Source: Streptomyces sp. Tu6071 (lineage in GTDB: Bacteria; Actinomycetota; Actinomycetes; Streptomycetales; Streptomycetaceae). Taken from it: a stretch of 64,000 bases of DNA. The stretch lies in NCBI RefSeq assembly GCF_000213055.1, contig NZ_CM001165.1, positions 2,901,945 through 2,965,944 of the forward strand. The letters run 5' to 3'. This document shows positions 1 through 8,784 of the stretch, piece after piece; positions within the stretch are counted from its first letter, which is position 1; every line of letters begins with the position of its first letter. The notes under the pieces are model-generated. The model saw nothing but the letters and a program-made list of their open reading frames with translations, ran no database searches and had not been told where the DNA came from. The translations under genes were made by a program, and so were the position numbers.

Positions 1-77
1 GCGGTTCATCGTTCGACTTGCATGTGTTAAGCACGCCGCCAGCGTTCGTCCTGAGCCAGGATCAAACTCTCCGTGAA
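1..77 (-). rRNA. rrs: 16S ribosomal RNA, 5' end (partial)
   Basis: Read on the minus strand, bases 51-68 give AGTTTGATCCTGGCTCAG, the near-universal sequence at the 5' end of bacterial 16S rRNA. It is followed by the conserved block coding for GACGAACGCTGGCGGCGTGC and a CATGCAAGTCGAACG stretch typical of actinobacteria. The gene runs off the left edge of the window, so only about 77 bases of the mature 5' end are present. The exact first base is inferred by comparison with the E. coli 16S start. Confidence 0.97.
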
Positions 78-323
78 TGTTTTCCCGTCATCGGGAGACA
101 CCACGAGAGCGGAACCGGGAGAGGAATAATCTCCCAGGTTCACAGCGTCCTCGCTGTGTGTATTCAAAGGAACCTCAACCTCAGGCCATGAAGACCATCG
201 GTCGGGGTATCAACATATCTGGCGTTGACTTTTGGCACGCTGTTGAGTTCTCAAGGAACGGACGCTTCCTTCGTACTCACCCTCTCGGGCTTTCCTCCGG
301 GCGTTTTCCCTTCGGTATTTCGT
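78..323 (-). other. 16S rRNA leader (transcribed spacer upstream of rrs)
   Basis: This stretch lies between the 16S 5' end and the nearest promoter box and has no credible gene. On the minus strand it contains CCTTGAGAACTCAACAGCGT around 238-257, which I recognise as typical of Streptomyces rRNA leaders. Short complementary stretches such as CAGCGTCCTCGCTGTG (141-156) can form processing or antitermination hairpins. An apparent 143-residue open frame on the plus strand here is a shadow with no family resemblance. Confidence 0.75.
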
Positions 324-360
324 GTTTCCGACTCTACCAGATCCTCGCGGACCTGATTTC
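324..360 (-). promoter_or_regulatory. rRNA operon promoter, gene-proximal copy
   Basis: On the minus strand the box GATCTGGTAGAGTCGGAAAC (324-343) contains a TAGAGT -10 element at 331-336. A 17-18 bp spacer separates it from a weak -35 region (AAATCA or GAAATC). The same 20-bp box with two substitutions recurs 93 bp upstream, as expected for multiple tandem promoters of Streptomyces rrn operons. The -35 match is poor, so the call rests on the repeated box and the position. Confidence 0.6.
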
Positions 361-416
361 CTCGGTGCTTTCCGGTTCCCGGCCCGGCCCTTCGGCCTTT
401 CCGTTTCCCTTTCGGC

Positions 417-453
417 GTTTCCGACTTTATCAGATCTTCGGCGGCCGTTTTAC
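417..453 (-). promoter_or_regulatory. rRNA operon promoter, distal copy
   Basis: On the minus strand GATCTGATAAAGTCGGAAAC (417-436) carries a TAAAGT -10 element at 424-429, with an A-rich sequence (TAAAAC or GTAAAA) at the -35 distance. It is 18/20 identical to the proximal copy at 324-343. Further rrn promoters could lie up to about 560; bases 454-618 otherwise show no gene. Confidence 0.6.
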
Positions 454-618
454 CGGCTGTCCTTCGTTCCGCATTGTTCGGAGAAGTGCCCACCCTGTTC
501 CGCTGTGAGGCGGTTCTTTCGGGGCGTGGAGGACAGTAGCAGGTCGTCAGGGCGCGATGCACATCCGGTGGGCGCCCCCTCGAACCGCCGTTCGCCGAGG
601 GGGCTCCCACCCGTGCCG

Positions 619-2331
619 TCAGCGGTTCGTGACGGTGAGGTCGTCCACGGACGCGGTGCCCGTGCCCGGTGCCGTGACCAGGATCTTCGTGATGCGGTGG
701 CCTCGCGCGGAACCGTTGAGGCGGCTGGTCACCTTGGTCCACGCGGAAAGGGGGACCTTGCCCGCGGGACGGGTACGGACCGTCCTGCCGTTGTCGAGGA
801 GGAGGTCGACGGTGACCGCGCGGCCCGCGGCGTCGGCGGGGCTCAGGTAGTAGGTCAGCTCCGTCTTCCGCGTCACGGGGATGTCCACGTCGAAGACGCC
901 GTACGAGGTCGGGGCCGCCGCCGTGCCGTCCGGTCGGCCCTGCGCCCCCTTCACCGTGAGCGACGTGTTCCCCCGGTGTGCCTTCCCCCCGGACGTCGTC
1001 ACCGCGAGCCCCGTCGTCGGGCGGGCGTCCGTGCCCGGCTCGAACCCGGTGCGGAACTGGACGGGGCCCGTCGACGGGGGAATGGGGATCTTCGGGTCGA
1101 GCGGATCGCGGCCACTGATCATGCCGGTGGCCGCGCCCGCGAGGCGGAGGTAGAAGTCGGCGGAGAGATAGGTGCCGTCCGCGCTCGTCGTCTGGAAGTA
1201 CTGGTCGGTGGGGATCATCGAGGAGTCCTCGGCGGCCGGGGCGATCGCGGTGGCCTCGTCGTACTCGTCGAACATCGCGAGGAACGCCTGTCCCACGCCG
1301 GCCTTCCTGACGTTCACCGCCTGCTGCCACAGGAAGTCGCCGGAGCGGCGGGGGATCTCGTTGCGCGGGCCGTCCTTCCAGTTGGACCAGGAGAAGCCCG
1401 GATAGATCACCGGGAGGTAGTCCTGCCCGCGCGGGGTGAGCGCGGCCAGGTCGGCGGCGATCTGCGGGGCGTTGTCGCCCGCGTTGCCGACCATCCACGG
1501 GGAGAGCATGTCGAGCGCCTGGTAGACGGGGCCGAAGCCCGGCTTCGCGTTGGAGTCGGTGCGCCAGCCCGTCGGGACGCCCCCGACCACGTAGAGGCCC
1601 TTGCTCCTGAACCAGTTCACGATCCGCTCGGACTGCTCCGCCGAGCCGGGACGGTTGCTGAAGCCGAGGCCCCACAGCTCGACGACGGGTTTGCCGTCCT
1701 GGTGGACGTAGGCGGGGGAATCGGTGAGGTGGAGGGAACCGGTGACGACGTTCGTCCAGTCGTCCTGGAGCACCTGCTCGAAGTTCGCGTCGGTGAGGCC
1801 GCTGACGTCGTACTCGACGTAGAAGCCGCGGCCCGTGCGCTCGGCCGCCTTGCGGGCCTTGTCGGCGACGGAGTTGCGGACGGCGGCGCGCGGTGAGGCG
1901 GGGTCGGAGACATCGCTGCCGAAGCGCTGGAGGGCGGCGCCGTCGAGGCCGTTGTCGCGCATCCAGTCGAAGTGCTGCTCGACGACGGCGCTCGGGTACG
2001 AGGAGAAGAGGCGGGCCGGGTCGCCGTTGCCGAGCGGGGCGTAGCCCGTGCCGGCGAGGACGGAGTCCGGGTAGGCGCGGGTGTCCGGCCACAGCTCGAA
2101 GGTCTGGTTGCCCGGCGAGGGCTGCGACCCCGCCCAGTGGCGCCAGGCGCCGAGCGGGGAGCCGTCGGAGGGGTGGTTGAACCAGCCCTGGTAGCCCGCG
2201 TAGACGTGGCCCTTGAGGGTGGGGGGTGCGGCGGTGGGGCTCGCCGCTCCGGCCTGGGTGCCGAGAGCGGTGGCCAGGAGGGTGAGGCTCGCGGCGGCGG
2301 CGAGGGAGAGACGGGTACGGCGTCTGGGCAT
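619..2331 (-). CDS. secreted glycoside hydrolase family 71/99-like protein
   Basis: This 570-residue secreted protein is probably an endo-acting alpha-glycosidase on mannosides. The start is set at the ATG beginning MPRRRTRL, preceded by GAGGA, and followed by a Sec signal peptide of about 29 residues ending in TQAGA. The catalytic-like region (about 35-400) opens with the GHVYAGYQGWF motif of GH71/99-like proteins. It includes VEYDVSG, PVVELWGLG and a FDEYDEATAIAP segment resembling the acidic E-x-x-E-G-T-Q region of GH99 endo-mannosidases. The C-terminal 150 residues look like a beta-sandwich carbohydrate-binding module ending in a Ser-Val-Asp-Asp-Leu strand. The neighbouring ABC transporter and GH38 mannosidase support a mannoside substrate. 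The exact specificity is inferred from context; a GH71-type glucanase is the main alternative. Confidence 0.75.
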   Translation of the reverse strand: MPRRRTRLSLAAAASLTLLATALGTQAGAASPTAAPPTLKGHVYAGYQGWFNHPSDGSPLGAWRHWAGSQPSPGNQTFELWPDTRAYPDSVLAGTGYAPLGNGDPARLFSSYPSAVVEQHFDWMRDNGLDGAALQRFGSDVSDPASPRAAVRNSVADKARKAAERTGRGFYVEYDVSGLTDANFEQVLQDDWTNVVTGSLHLTDSPAYVHQDGKPVVELWGLGFSNRPGSAEQSERIVNWFRSKGLYVVGGVPTGWRTDSNAKPGFGPVYQALDMLSPWMVGNAGDNAPQIAADLAALTPRGQDYLPVIYPGFSWSNWKDGPRNEIPRRSGDFLWQQAVNVRKAGVGQAFLAMFDEYDEATAIAPAAEDSSMIPTDQYFQTTSADGTYLSADFYLRLAGAATGMISGRDPLDPKIPIPPSTGPVQFRTGFEPGTDARPTTGLAVTTSGGKAHRGNTSLTVKGAQGRPDGTAAAPTSYGVFDVDIPVTRKTELTYYLSPADAAGRAVTVDLLLDNGRTVRTRPAGKVPLSAWTKVTSRLNGSARGHRITKILVTAPGTGTASVDDLTVTNR

Positions 2332-2394
2332 GGGGGGTCCTCGGTTCCGTGGAGGGAGCTTCGGGGACGAGCGCGGCACCGGTGAGGTGCCGCC

Positions 2395-2430
2395 ATGAAA
2401 ATCCCTCGGATGTACCTCGTCAACCGGTTG
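2395..2430 (-). promoter_or_regulatory. candidate promoter and CAACCGGTTG palindrome upstream of the GH71/99-like gene
   Basis: On the minus strand TTGACG (2418-2423) is followed after 17 bp by TTTCAT (2395-2400), placing transcription start about 57 nt before the ATG. A perfect 10-bp palindrome CAACCGGTTG (2421-2430) overlaps the -35. Beside it on the plus strand is GGACGAAAGCG (2430-2440), nearly repeated as GGACAGAAAGCG upstream of the transporter operon. Binding by the neighbouring ROK protein is an inference. The rest of 2332-2502 has no gene. Confidence 0.4.
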
Positions 2431-2502
2431 GACGAAAGCGATTTCCCTGCGCTGTACGGAAGATGGGGGCGCGTACGCCTCATATCTTTCCCTTGTGGCC
2501 GG

Positions 2503-4716
2503 TTAGTTCCTTGCCCGTCGTCCGGCCTTCAGGCTGGGCGTGAAGGTGGCGTGGAAGACGCTGGACGCCGCGCCGACCGCCGCTGCCTCCTCGCCCAAAT
2601 GGGAGGGGGCGACGCGGACCGTGCGGACGTGGTGGGCGAGCGGGAAGGTGTTGACGGCGGCGGTGATGACGTCGAGGTAGCGGGCGCGGACGCCGGGGAG
2701 GACGGCGGGGCCGCCGACGATGAGGAGTTCGGTGTCGAAGAGCCCGACGAGCCCGGCAGCGCCCCGGGCGAGGACGCGCGCCACGCCGTCGACGACCTCG
2801 CGGACGGCGGGATCGCCCTCGGCGGCGCGCGCGCAGACCCACGGGTAGGCGTCCTCGCCGCGCGGCACGGGCAGTCCGGCGGCGCGGACGCGGGCGAGAG
2901 TCGTGGAGATGGGGGCGCACTCCTCGGCGGAGCGCGGCACGTCGTCGTCCCCGGCGGCCCGGGGGCGCGGGGCGCACAGTTCGCCCAGCTCGCCCGCGTT
3001 CCCCGTCGCGCCCCGGTGCACGTCGCCGTTGAGGAAGGCGCCGCTGCCCGCGCCCGCTCCCAGGTACAGGTACACGAAGTCCTCGGCGCGTTCGGCGGCG
3101 CCGAGCCAGCGTTCGCCGATGGCCGCCGCCGTCGCGTCCTTCTCGACGACGACGGGGCTGCCGAGCCGGGCGCTGAGTTTCGCGCCGACGTCCACGCGGT
3201 CCCAGCCCTCGAAGAGCGGCGGGTCGAGCAGGACGCCCGCGCGCCGGTCGAGCGGTCCCGGCAGCGCGGCCCCGTACCCCAGCACGGGCCCGCCGTCCGG
3301 CACTTCGGCCGCTGCCTCGCGGGCGAGCGCGGCCATCTGGGCGAGGCACCAGTCGGGGTCGCGGGGGGCTTCGAGCGGCATCCGGCGGCGGGCGACGACC
3401 TGGCCGCACAGGTCGACGGCGACGGCCGTGATCATCCACGGGTCGAGGTGGATGCCGACCGCGTACCCGGCGTCCGGGCGCAGGCGCAGCGGGATGCGGG
3501 GCTTGCCCGCGCCGGCCGAGCGGCCCTCGTCCTGCACGATGAGACCCGAGGTCAGCAGGTTGCGGGTGATGCGGGAGACGGCCTGCGGGGTGAGGCCGGT
3601 GGAGGCGGCGATCTCGACGCGGCTGAGCGTGCCCGCCTCGCGGATGCTCTCGATGACGAGCTTCTCGTTGTACGAGCCGAGCGCGAGCTGGTTGAAGGCG
3701 CGCGGGGCGGGGCGGGGGGCGGACTGCGCCGTGGGCGGGGCGGGGGGACGCACCCAGTGGAGGGGGCCTTCTGCCCCGACATCGGCGGCGGGAGGTCCGG
3801 TCAGCGCGGCGGCCAGCGCCACGGGGTCGCGGGCGAGTTCGGCGAGGAGGAGGACGCGGAGGAGGGAGAGGGCGCGGGTCGCGGGGGCGAGGGTGTGGGG
3901 CCGGGTGCCTTCGGGGGCCGGGGCGGGGCCGAGGGTGAGGGCGTGGAGGGTGCGGCCGGGGTGGCGTGAGCGGACCGCTTCGAGCAGGTCGTCGTACGCG
4001 GGCGGGGCGGACTCCGGTGGGGGCTCCGGGCCTTCGGCGGTGTCGAGTGCGTCGAGCGCCCCGTACACGTAGGCCGTCGCGTCGCGGACGAGCGCGGTGG
4101 CGCGGCGGGAGGGGCGGGGGCGGCCCTCGGGGGGTTCGCCGAGGAGGAAGAGGGCGTGCCCGTGGCTCGCGCGGACGGCGAGGAGGTCCAGGTCGCGCAG
4201 GGGGCAGGGCGGGTCGGCGGGGACGGTGAGCCCGGCGGTGCCGGGGCCCGCGCCGAGGCCCCAGCGGCGGCGGACGGCGGCGAGGGTGGTGTGCGAGACG
4301 CCGGTACGGGCCGCGAGCGCGCGGACCGAGAGGGGGGCCTCGCCGTCCGGGGCGGGCAGGAGCGAGCGAGCGACGAGCGCGGCTTCGTCGACGCGGGAGG
4401 GGCGTCCGCTGCGGGGGCGGTGTTCGAGTCCGGCGAGTCCTTCGGCGGCGTAGCGGCGGCGCCAGGTGGTGACGGTGGGGCGGGAGACGCCGAGGCGGCG
4501 GGCGCTGTCGATGACGCCCGTACCGGCGGAGGCGTCGAGGACGATCTGCGCGCGCAGGGCGCGGGCGCCGGAGCCGCGTGCCCAGCCGCGCAGGCGGGTG
4601 CGGTCGGCGGGGGTGAGGGCGAAGCCCGCGGCGGAGGCCGCGGGCGGGGTCGGCGGAGGGGGCGGCGGCGTGCCCGTCGTGGGGCCCGGCGTCGTATACG
4701 TACGTGCCTCGCTCAT
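2503..4716 (-). CDS. ROK-family transcriptional regulator fused to an IS630-transposase-like N-terminal region
   Basis: At 737 residues this is nearly twice the usual ROK regulator length of about 400. Residues 345-400 form the ROK winged helix-turn-helix (NEKLVIESIREAGTLSRVEI, then TGLTPQAVSRITRNLL). Residues 405-737 are the ROK sugar-kinase-like fold (ALPGPLD; repeated Gly-rich loops). Its usual Cys-rich zinc motif is degenerate (ELGELCAPRP ... SAEECAP). Residues 33-160 instead resemble the paired HTH domains of IS630 transposases (SARRLGVSRPTVTTWRRRYA, GLEHRPRSGRPSR, ALAARTGVSHTTL). Residues 172-275 follow the IS630 core pattern (LDLLAVRASHGHALFLLGE; TAYVYGALDAL) but the catalytic Asp residues are absent. 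It lies between, and divergent from, mannoside hydrolysis and import genes, so it is likely their sugar-responsive repressor. The ROK call is firm; the transposase origin is my inference. Confidence 0.85.
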   Translation of the reverse strand: MSEARTYTTPGPTTGTPPPPPPTPPAASAAGFALTPADRTRLRGWARGSGARALRAQIVLDASAGTGVIDSARRLGVSRPTVTTWRRRYAAEGLAGLEHRPRSGRPSRVDEAALVARSLLPAPDGEAPLSVRALAARTGVSHTTLAAVRRRWGLGAGPGTAGLTVPADPPCPLRDLDLLAVRASHGHALFLLGEPPEGRPRPSRRATALVRDATAYVYGALDALDTAEGPEPPPESAPPAYDDLLEAVRSRHPGRTLHALTLGPAPAPEGTRPHTLAPATRALSLLRVLLLAELARDPVALAAALTGPPAADVGAEGPLHWVRPPAPPTAQSAPRPAPRAFNQLALGSYNEKLVIESIREAGTLSRVEIAASTGLTPQAVSRITRNLLTSGLIVQDEGRSAGAGKPRIPLRLRPDAGYAVGIHLDPWMITAVAVDLCGQVVARRRMPLEAPRDPDWCLAQMAALAREAAAEVPDGGPVLGYGAALPGPLDRRAGVLLDPPLFEGWDRVDVGAKLSARLGSPVVVEKDATAAAIGERWLGAAERAEDFVYLYLGAGAGSGAFLNGDVHRGATGNAGELGELCAPRPRAAGDDDVPRSAEECAPISTTLARVRAAGLPVPRGEDAYPWVCARAAEGDPAVREVVDGVARVLARGAAGLVGLFDTELLIVGGPAVLPGVRARYLDVITAAVNTFPLAHHVRTVRVAPSHLGEEAAAVGAASSVFHATFTPSLKAGRRARN

Positions 4717-4851
4717 CGCGCTCCCGCCTCCGTACCGTCACGATCCCCGCTCCGGCGGCTGCCAAAGAACTTAGCTGCCACCTCTGCCCCCTGTACACCC
4801 TCCCGCCAAGGGAAGCCCCGCGTGTACCGTCGTAAATCCCTTGCGGCAGCG

Positions 4852-4903
4852 GACAGAAAGCGCTGTCGGACGCATTGACTCATAGCAATCCATTGATTTT
4901 ACA
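4852..4903 (+). promoter_or_regulatory. candidate promoter and operator of the mannoside ABC transporter operon
   Basis: TTGACT (4875-4880) and TTTACA (4898-4903) are separated by 17 bp and lie 66 bp before the first permease ATG. Immediately upstream is an inverted repeat GACAG-N6-CTGTC (4852-4856/4863-4867). The hexamer CATTGA occurs as direct repeats at 4873-4878 and 4891-4896, overlapping the -35 and the spacer. This AT-rich patch stands out in very GC-rich DNA. The 4717-4968 interval separates the divergent ROK regulator from the transporter, so a regulator binding here is plausible but unproven. Confidence 0.45.
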
Positions 4904-4968
4904 TAGCGCCCCGAGGGGCCCACCGAGCGAAGGCCGGGCCCGCCCTCCGCCGCTGAAGGGCTCAGCCC

Positions 4969-5889
4969 ATGTCCCAGCTCACTGGCCCACGGAAGAAACG
5001 GCGCGTCGATCGCGGCCTCTTCTGGTTCACCGTGCCCGGCATCGCCGTGGTACTGCTCTTCCACTACGTGCCGTTGCTCGGCAACGTCATCGCGTTCCAG
5101 GACTACCAGCCGTTCATCGGCATCATGCACAGCCGCTGGTCGGGCCTGGACAACTTCTCCGTCCTCTTCAACGGGGACTCCGCCTTCCTGCACGCGCTCT
5201 CGAACACCTTCCAACTCCTGATCATCCAGGTGGTGTTCGTCTTCCCGGCGCCGATCCTGCTCGCGCTGGCGCTCAACAGCCTGGTGAGCGAGCGGGTCAA
5301 GAAGGCCGTGCAGAACGTGCTCTACCTGCCGCACTTCCTGTCGTGGGTCGTGGTGGTGGCGCTCTTCCAGCAGATGCTGGGCAGCGGCGGGCTCGTCAAC
5401 GTCTTCCTGCGCGCGCAGGACCTGGGCACGTGGAACATCATCGGCGACCCCGAGCTCTTCAAGGGCCTGCTGACCTCGCAGGTCATCTGGAAGGACACGG
5501 GCTGGGGCACGATCCTCTTCCTCGCCGCGCTCTCGCGGGTCGACACCGATCTGTACGAGGCGGCGGCGATGGACGGCGCGGGGCGGCTGCGGCAGACGTG
5601 GCACGTCACGCTCCCCGCGCTGCGCGGGCTCGTCGTCCTGCTGCTGATCCTGCGGCTCGGCGACGCGCTGAGCGTCGGCTTCGAGCAGATCATCCTGCAA
5701 CAGGCCGGGGTGGGGCTGCCGGCGAGCGAAGTGCTCGACACCTACGTCTACAACAACGGCCTGCTGTCCGGGCAGTGGGGCGTCTCGGCGGCCGTGGGGC
5801 TCGTCAAGGGCCTGGTGGGCGTGGTCCTGGTGCTGGGCGCGAACAAGCTCGCGCACTTCTTCGGCGAGGAAGGGATCTACCGCTCATGA
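4969..5889 (+). CDS. carbohydrate ABC transporter permease (LplB-type)
   Basis: This is a 306-residue inner-membrane permease of a CUT1-type sugar importer. About six hydrophobic segments begin with GLFWFTVPGIAVVLLFHYVP. The cytoplasmic EAA loop that docks the ATPase is seen as EAAAMDGAGRLRQTWHVTLP near residues 200-220. The N-terminus is short and basic, as in LplB/YtcP-like permeases that pair with large lipoprotein binding proteins. The ATG is preceded by GAAGGG at a good distance. Its stop overlaps the next start (ATGA), so the two permeases are translationally coupled. No ATPase gene is present here; such systems commonly borrow a shared MsiK-type ATPase encoded elsewhere. The mannoside substrate is inferred from the neighbours. 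Confidence 0.9.
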   Translation: MSQLTGPRKKRRVDRGLFWFTVPGIAVVLLFHYVPLLGNVIAFQDYQPFIGIMHSRWSGLDNFSVLFNGDSAFLHALSNTFQLLIIQVVFVFPAPILLALALNSLVSERVKKAVQNVLYLPHFLSWVVVVALFQQMLGSGGLVNVFLRAQDLGTWNIIGDPELFKGLLTSQVIWKDTGWGTILFLAALSRVDTDLYEAAAMDGAGRLRQTWHVTLPALRGLVVLLLILRLGDALSVGFEQIILQQAGVGLPASEVLDTYVYNNGLLSGQWGVSAAVGLVKGLVGVVLVLGANKLAHFFGEEGIYRS

Positions 5890-6869
5890 GTACCGCGCAA
5901 CTGCCCACGACGCCCGCGTCGGCCGACGTCCCCGGGCCCCGGGACCGGCGCCCCCCGCGCCCGCCCAAGCGGCGCCGCGTCGACGCGGGGATACCCGGGC
6001 AGACCCCGGCCTCGCCGCCGTGGCGGGTCCTGAAGTCCCTCGTCATCCTGCTGTGCTGCCTCGCCGTGATCCTGCCCTTCCTCACGGTCGTCTCGACGTC
6101 GCTCGCCGACACCGCGCAGGTCAACGAGGCCGGGGGCTTCGTCCTGTGGCCGGACCACCCCTCGTTCGACTCGTACGAGGCGATCCTGCGCGGCGGGCTC
6201 GTGACCCGGGCGATGGCGGTGAGCATCGGCGTGACGGTCGTCGGTACGGCGCTGAGCCTGCTCTCCAGCATCACGCTCGCCTACGGGCTGAGCCGGCCCG
6301 GGTCCTTCGGGCACAAGCCGGTGCTGATGATCCTGCTCTTCTCGATGCTCTTCGCACCGGGCGTGATCCCCAGCTACCTGCTGATCAAGCAGCTCCATCT
6401 CATCAACAGCTACTGGGCGTTGATCCTGCCGACGATGGTGAACGCCTTCAACGTCATCGTCCTGCGCTCCTTCTTCCAGAGCATTCCGCGCGAACTCGTG
6501 GACGCGGCACGGATCGACGGGGCGAACGAGCTGAACATCCTGACGAAGGTCGTGTTGCCGCTCTCGCGCGCGTCGGTCGCCGTCGTCGGGCTCTTCTACG
6601 CGGTCTCGTACTGGAACGCCTTCTTCAACGCGCTGCTGTACATGAACGAGTCGGCGAAGTGGCCCATGCAGCTCGTCCTGCGCACGTACGTGGTGAACAA
6701 CGCGGCGATCGGCGCGGGCGAGGCGTCCGCCGCCGGGGCGCCGCTGCCGCCCTCGCAGGCGCTCCAGGCGGCGATCATCGTGCTCTCGATCGTGCCGATC
6801 GTGCTCGTGTACCCGTTCCTGCAGCGGCACATGAACAAGGGCGTGATGATCGGCGCCGTGAAGGGCTGA
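5886..6869 (+). CDS. carbohydrate ABC transporter permease (YtcP/MalG-like)
   Basis: This 327-residue second permease of the importer starts at the ATG overlapping the previous stop. A longer open frame upstream exists but is only a shadow of the first permease. The N-terminal 50 residues are Pro/Arg-rich and cytosolic. The first membrane helix follows (SLVILLCCLAVILPFLTVVS), and six segments are expected in all. The EAA-like loop DAARIDGANELNILTKVVLP lies near residues 205-225. The C-terminus HMNKGVMIGAVKG is highly typical of this permease subfamily. It should form a heterodimer with the upstream permease. Confidence 0.9.
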   Translation: MSTAQLPTTPASADVPGPRDRRPPRPPKRRRVDAGIPGQTPASPPWRVLKSLVILLCCLAVILPFLTVVSTSLADTAQVNEAGGFVLWPDHPSFDSYEAILRGGLVTRAMAVSIGVTVVGTALSLLSSITLAYGLSRPGSFGHKPVLMILLFSMLFAPGVIPSYLLIKQLHLINSYWALILPTMVNAFNVIVLRSFFQSIPRELVDAARIDGANELNILTKVVLPLSRASVAVVGLFYAVSYWNAFFNALLYMNESAKWPMQLVLRTYVVNNAAIGAGEASAAGAPLPPSQALQAAIIVLSIVPIVLVYPFLQRHMNKGVMIGAVKG

Positions 6870-6995
6870 GGCCCCCCTTGACGGTACGGGGCCGGGTGCG
6901 CGTCCGGTTCCGTTGCCGGGCGGTTCCCCGCCCCGGCCCCGTACCCCCGTTCCAGGACTCTTCCGCATTCCGGCTCATCACGAAGGAGCAGCCCC

Positions 6996-8615
6996 ATGGG
7001 TGCCCCCATCTCGCGCAGAGGACTGCTGCGCGCTTCGGCGGGAGCGGCGGCGGGCCTCGCGCTCGCGAGCTGCGGCGACGGCGGTCCCGCGATCCCGCTC
7101 GCGGACAACGCGAAGGTCGAACTGCCCGACTACGTCCCGTACAAGGGCGTCAAGCCCGCGCTCGCCGGTACGAAGGGCGGCGTGCTCAACGGTTACCGGC
7201 ACTACCCGGCGGACCCGGCCCGCGCCTTCCCCGACGGGCCGCCCGCGAAGGGGCCCGGGGTCCGCGTCATGACGCTCACCTTCAACCCCGTACCGCCGCC
7301 GCAGGGCCGCAATCCGTACTGGCGGGCGCTCAACGAGCAGCTCGGCACGGACCTCGATGTCGAGATCGTGCCCGTGGGCGACTACCCCAACAAGTTCTCG
7401 GTCGTCGTCGCGGGCGGGGACCTCCCGGACGCGATGCTCGTGCTGCCGACCGCGAGCCAGCAGCCGGCGATGTTCAACGCGCTCTTCGAGGACCTGACCG
7501 AGCACCTGTCGGGCCCGGCGGTGCGCGAGTACCCGTACCTCGCCAACATCCCCACCGACGCCTGGCGCTGGACCGTCTACAACGGCGGGATCTACGCGCT
7601 GCCGATGCCGCGCGCGAACGCGGGCAGCATCATGTTCTACCGCTCCGACCGTTTCAAGGAGCGCGAACTCGACCCGAACCCGGGGGACTTCAAGGAGTTC
7701 CAGCAGTTGTGCAGGGACGTCTCCGACCCCAAGCACAGCCGGTACGCGCTCGGCGACCCGATCACGACGCTGAACTTCATGATGGAGATGGTGGGCGGGC
7801 CGAACATCTGGCGCGAGAAGAACGGGAAGTTCACCTTCTGGCTGGAGTCCGAGGAGATCAAGGAAGCGCTCGACGCCGCGCGCAAGCTCACTCAGGAGCA
7901 CCTGCTCCACCCCGACGCGTACAGCGTCGTCGGCAAGTTCAAGGACTGGTTCGGCAACGGGCAGATCGCGCTGCACTACGACGGCAACGCGGGCTGGAAC
8001 GACTTCTACCGGCAGTACGCGCAGAACAACAAGGGCCTGGAGATCGACGGGATGCTCGCCCCGGGCTTCGACGGCGGCAAGGGCAGCCACTGGGCCGGGT
8101 ACTCCAGCTTCGCCGTCCTCGCGATCAAGAAGGCACCCAAGTCCCGCGTGCGGCAGATCCTCCGGCTCGCCAACGCGATGGCCGCGCCCTTCGGCACCGA
8201 CGCGTACAAGCTGCGCAAGTACGGCATCGAGGGCCACGACCACGAGCGGCGGGGCACCGACCCGATCCTCACGCCGGACGGCACGACCGAGACCGCGCTG
8301 CCCACCGGGTTCATCACCGACGCGCCGCTCTCGCTCTACTTCCCCGAGCGCCCCGACGTGGTCGACCGCCAGCACTCCTTCCAGACGCGGGCCGCCGAGG
8401 TCCTCGTCCGCAACCCGACCGAGGGCATCTACTCGGAGACCAACGCGAAGACGTTCGGCGCGCTCAAGCTCAAGACCGACGACGTCCTCAAGGGCATCAT
8501 GCAGGGCCGCAACAAGCTCTCCTCGCTCGACGAGACCGTCCGCATGTGGCGGCGCGAGGGCGGCGACCAGATGCGCGCCGAGTACGAGAAGGCGTGGGCG
8601 AGCCTGCACGGCTGA
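6996..8615 (+). CDS. extracellular sugar-binding lipoprotein (LplA-like, Tat signal)
   Basis: This 539-residue solute-binding protein begins with a twin-arginine lipoprotein signal: SRRGLLRASAGAAAGLALAS followed by Cys as lipobox residue. The mature protein would be anchored outside the membrane and deliver oligosaccharide to the two permeases. Length and sequence (TLTFNPVPPPQGRNPYWRAL, VGDYPNKFSVVVAGGDLPD) match the large binding proteins of LplABC-type systems rather than the roughly 430-residue MalE type. AAGGAG lies upstream of the ATG. The 126-bp gap before it contains no gene. The ligand is not visible from sequence; mannose-containing glycans fit the flanking enzymes. Confidence 0.88.
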   Translation: MGAPISRRGLLRASAGAAAGLALASCGDGGPAIPLADNAKVELPDYVPYKGVKPALAGTKGGVLNGYRHYPADPARAFPDGPPAKGPGVRVMTLTFNPVPPPQGRNPYWRALNEQLGTDLDVEIVPVGDYPNKFSVVVAGGDLPDAMLVLPTASQQPAMFNALFEDLTEHLSGPAVREYPYLANIPTDAWRWTVYNGGIYALPMPRANAGSIMFYRSDRFKERELDPNPGDFKEFQQLCRDVSDPKHSRYALGDPITTLNFMMEMVGGPNIWREKNGKFTFWLESEEIKEALDAARKLTQEHLLHPDAYSVVGKFKDWFGNGQIALHYDGNAGWNDFYRQYAQNNKGLEIDGMLAPGFDGGKGSHWAGYSSFAVLAIKKAPKSRVRQILRLANAMAAPFGTDAYKLRKYGIEGHDHERRGTDPILTPDGTTETALPTGFITDAPLSLYFPERPDVVDRQHSFQTRAAEVLVRNPTEGIYSETNAKTFGALKLKTDDVLKGIMQGRNKLSSLDETVRMWRREGGDQMRAEYEKAWASLHG

Positions 8616-8784
8616 CCCGGCCGGGGCCGGGCGCGCGGCGCGGGCGGAACGGCCCGCACCCGCGCCGGACCACCCCGCCGCCGATGGCCTCGGCGCCCGC
8701 GCCGGAGCACACCGAAAGCCCCCTTTTCCCCCGTATCCTCCCTACTCCCCCACCCCGCACCACCACCCGAGGAGCACCCTCACC

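Noticed and set aside
77..508. 143-residue open frame in the rRNA leader
   Set aside because: It overlaps the leader and promoters of the 16S gene and has no protein family features.
2395..2543. Rightward genes over the ROK locus (long open frames on the plus strand)
   Set aside because: They run antisense to the recognised ROK gene with low-complexity Arg/Gly composition, as expected of shadows in high-GC DNA.
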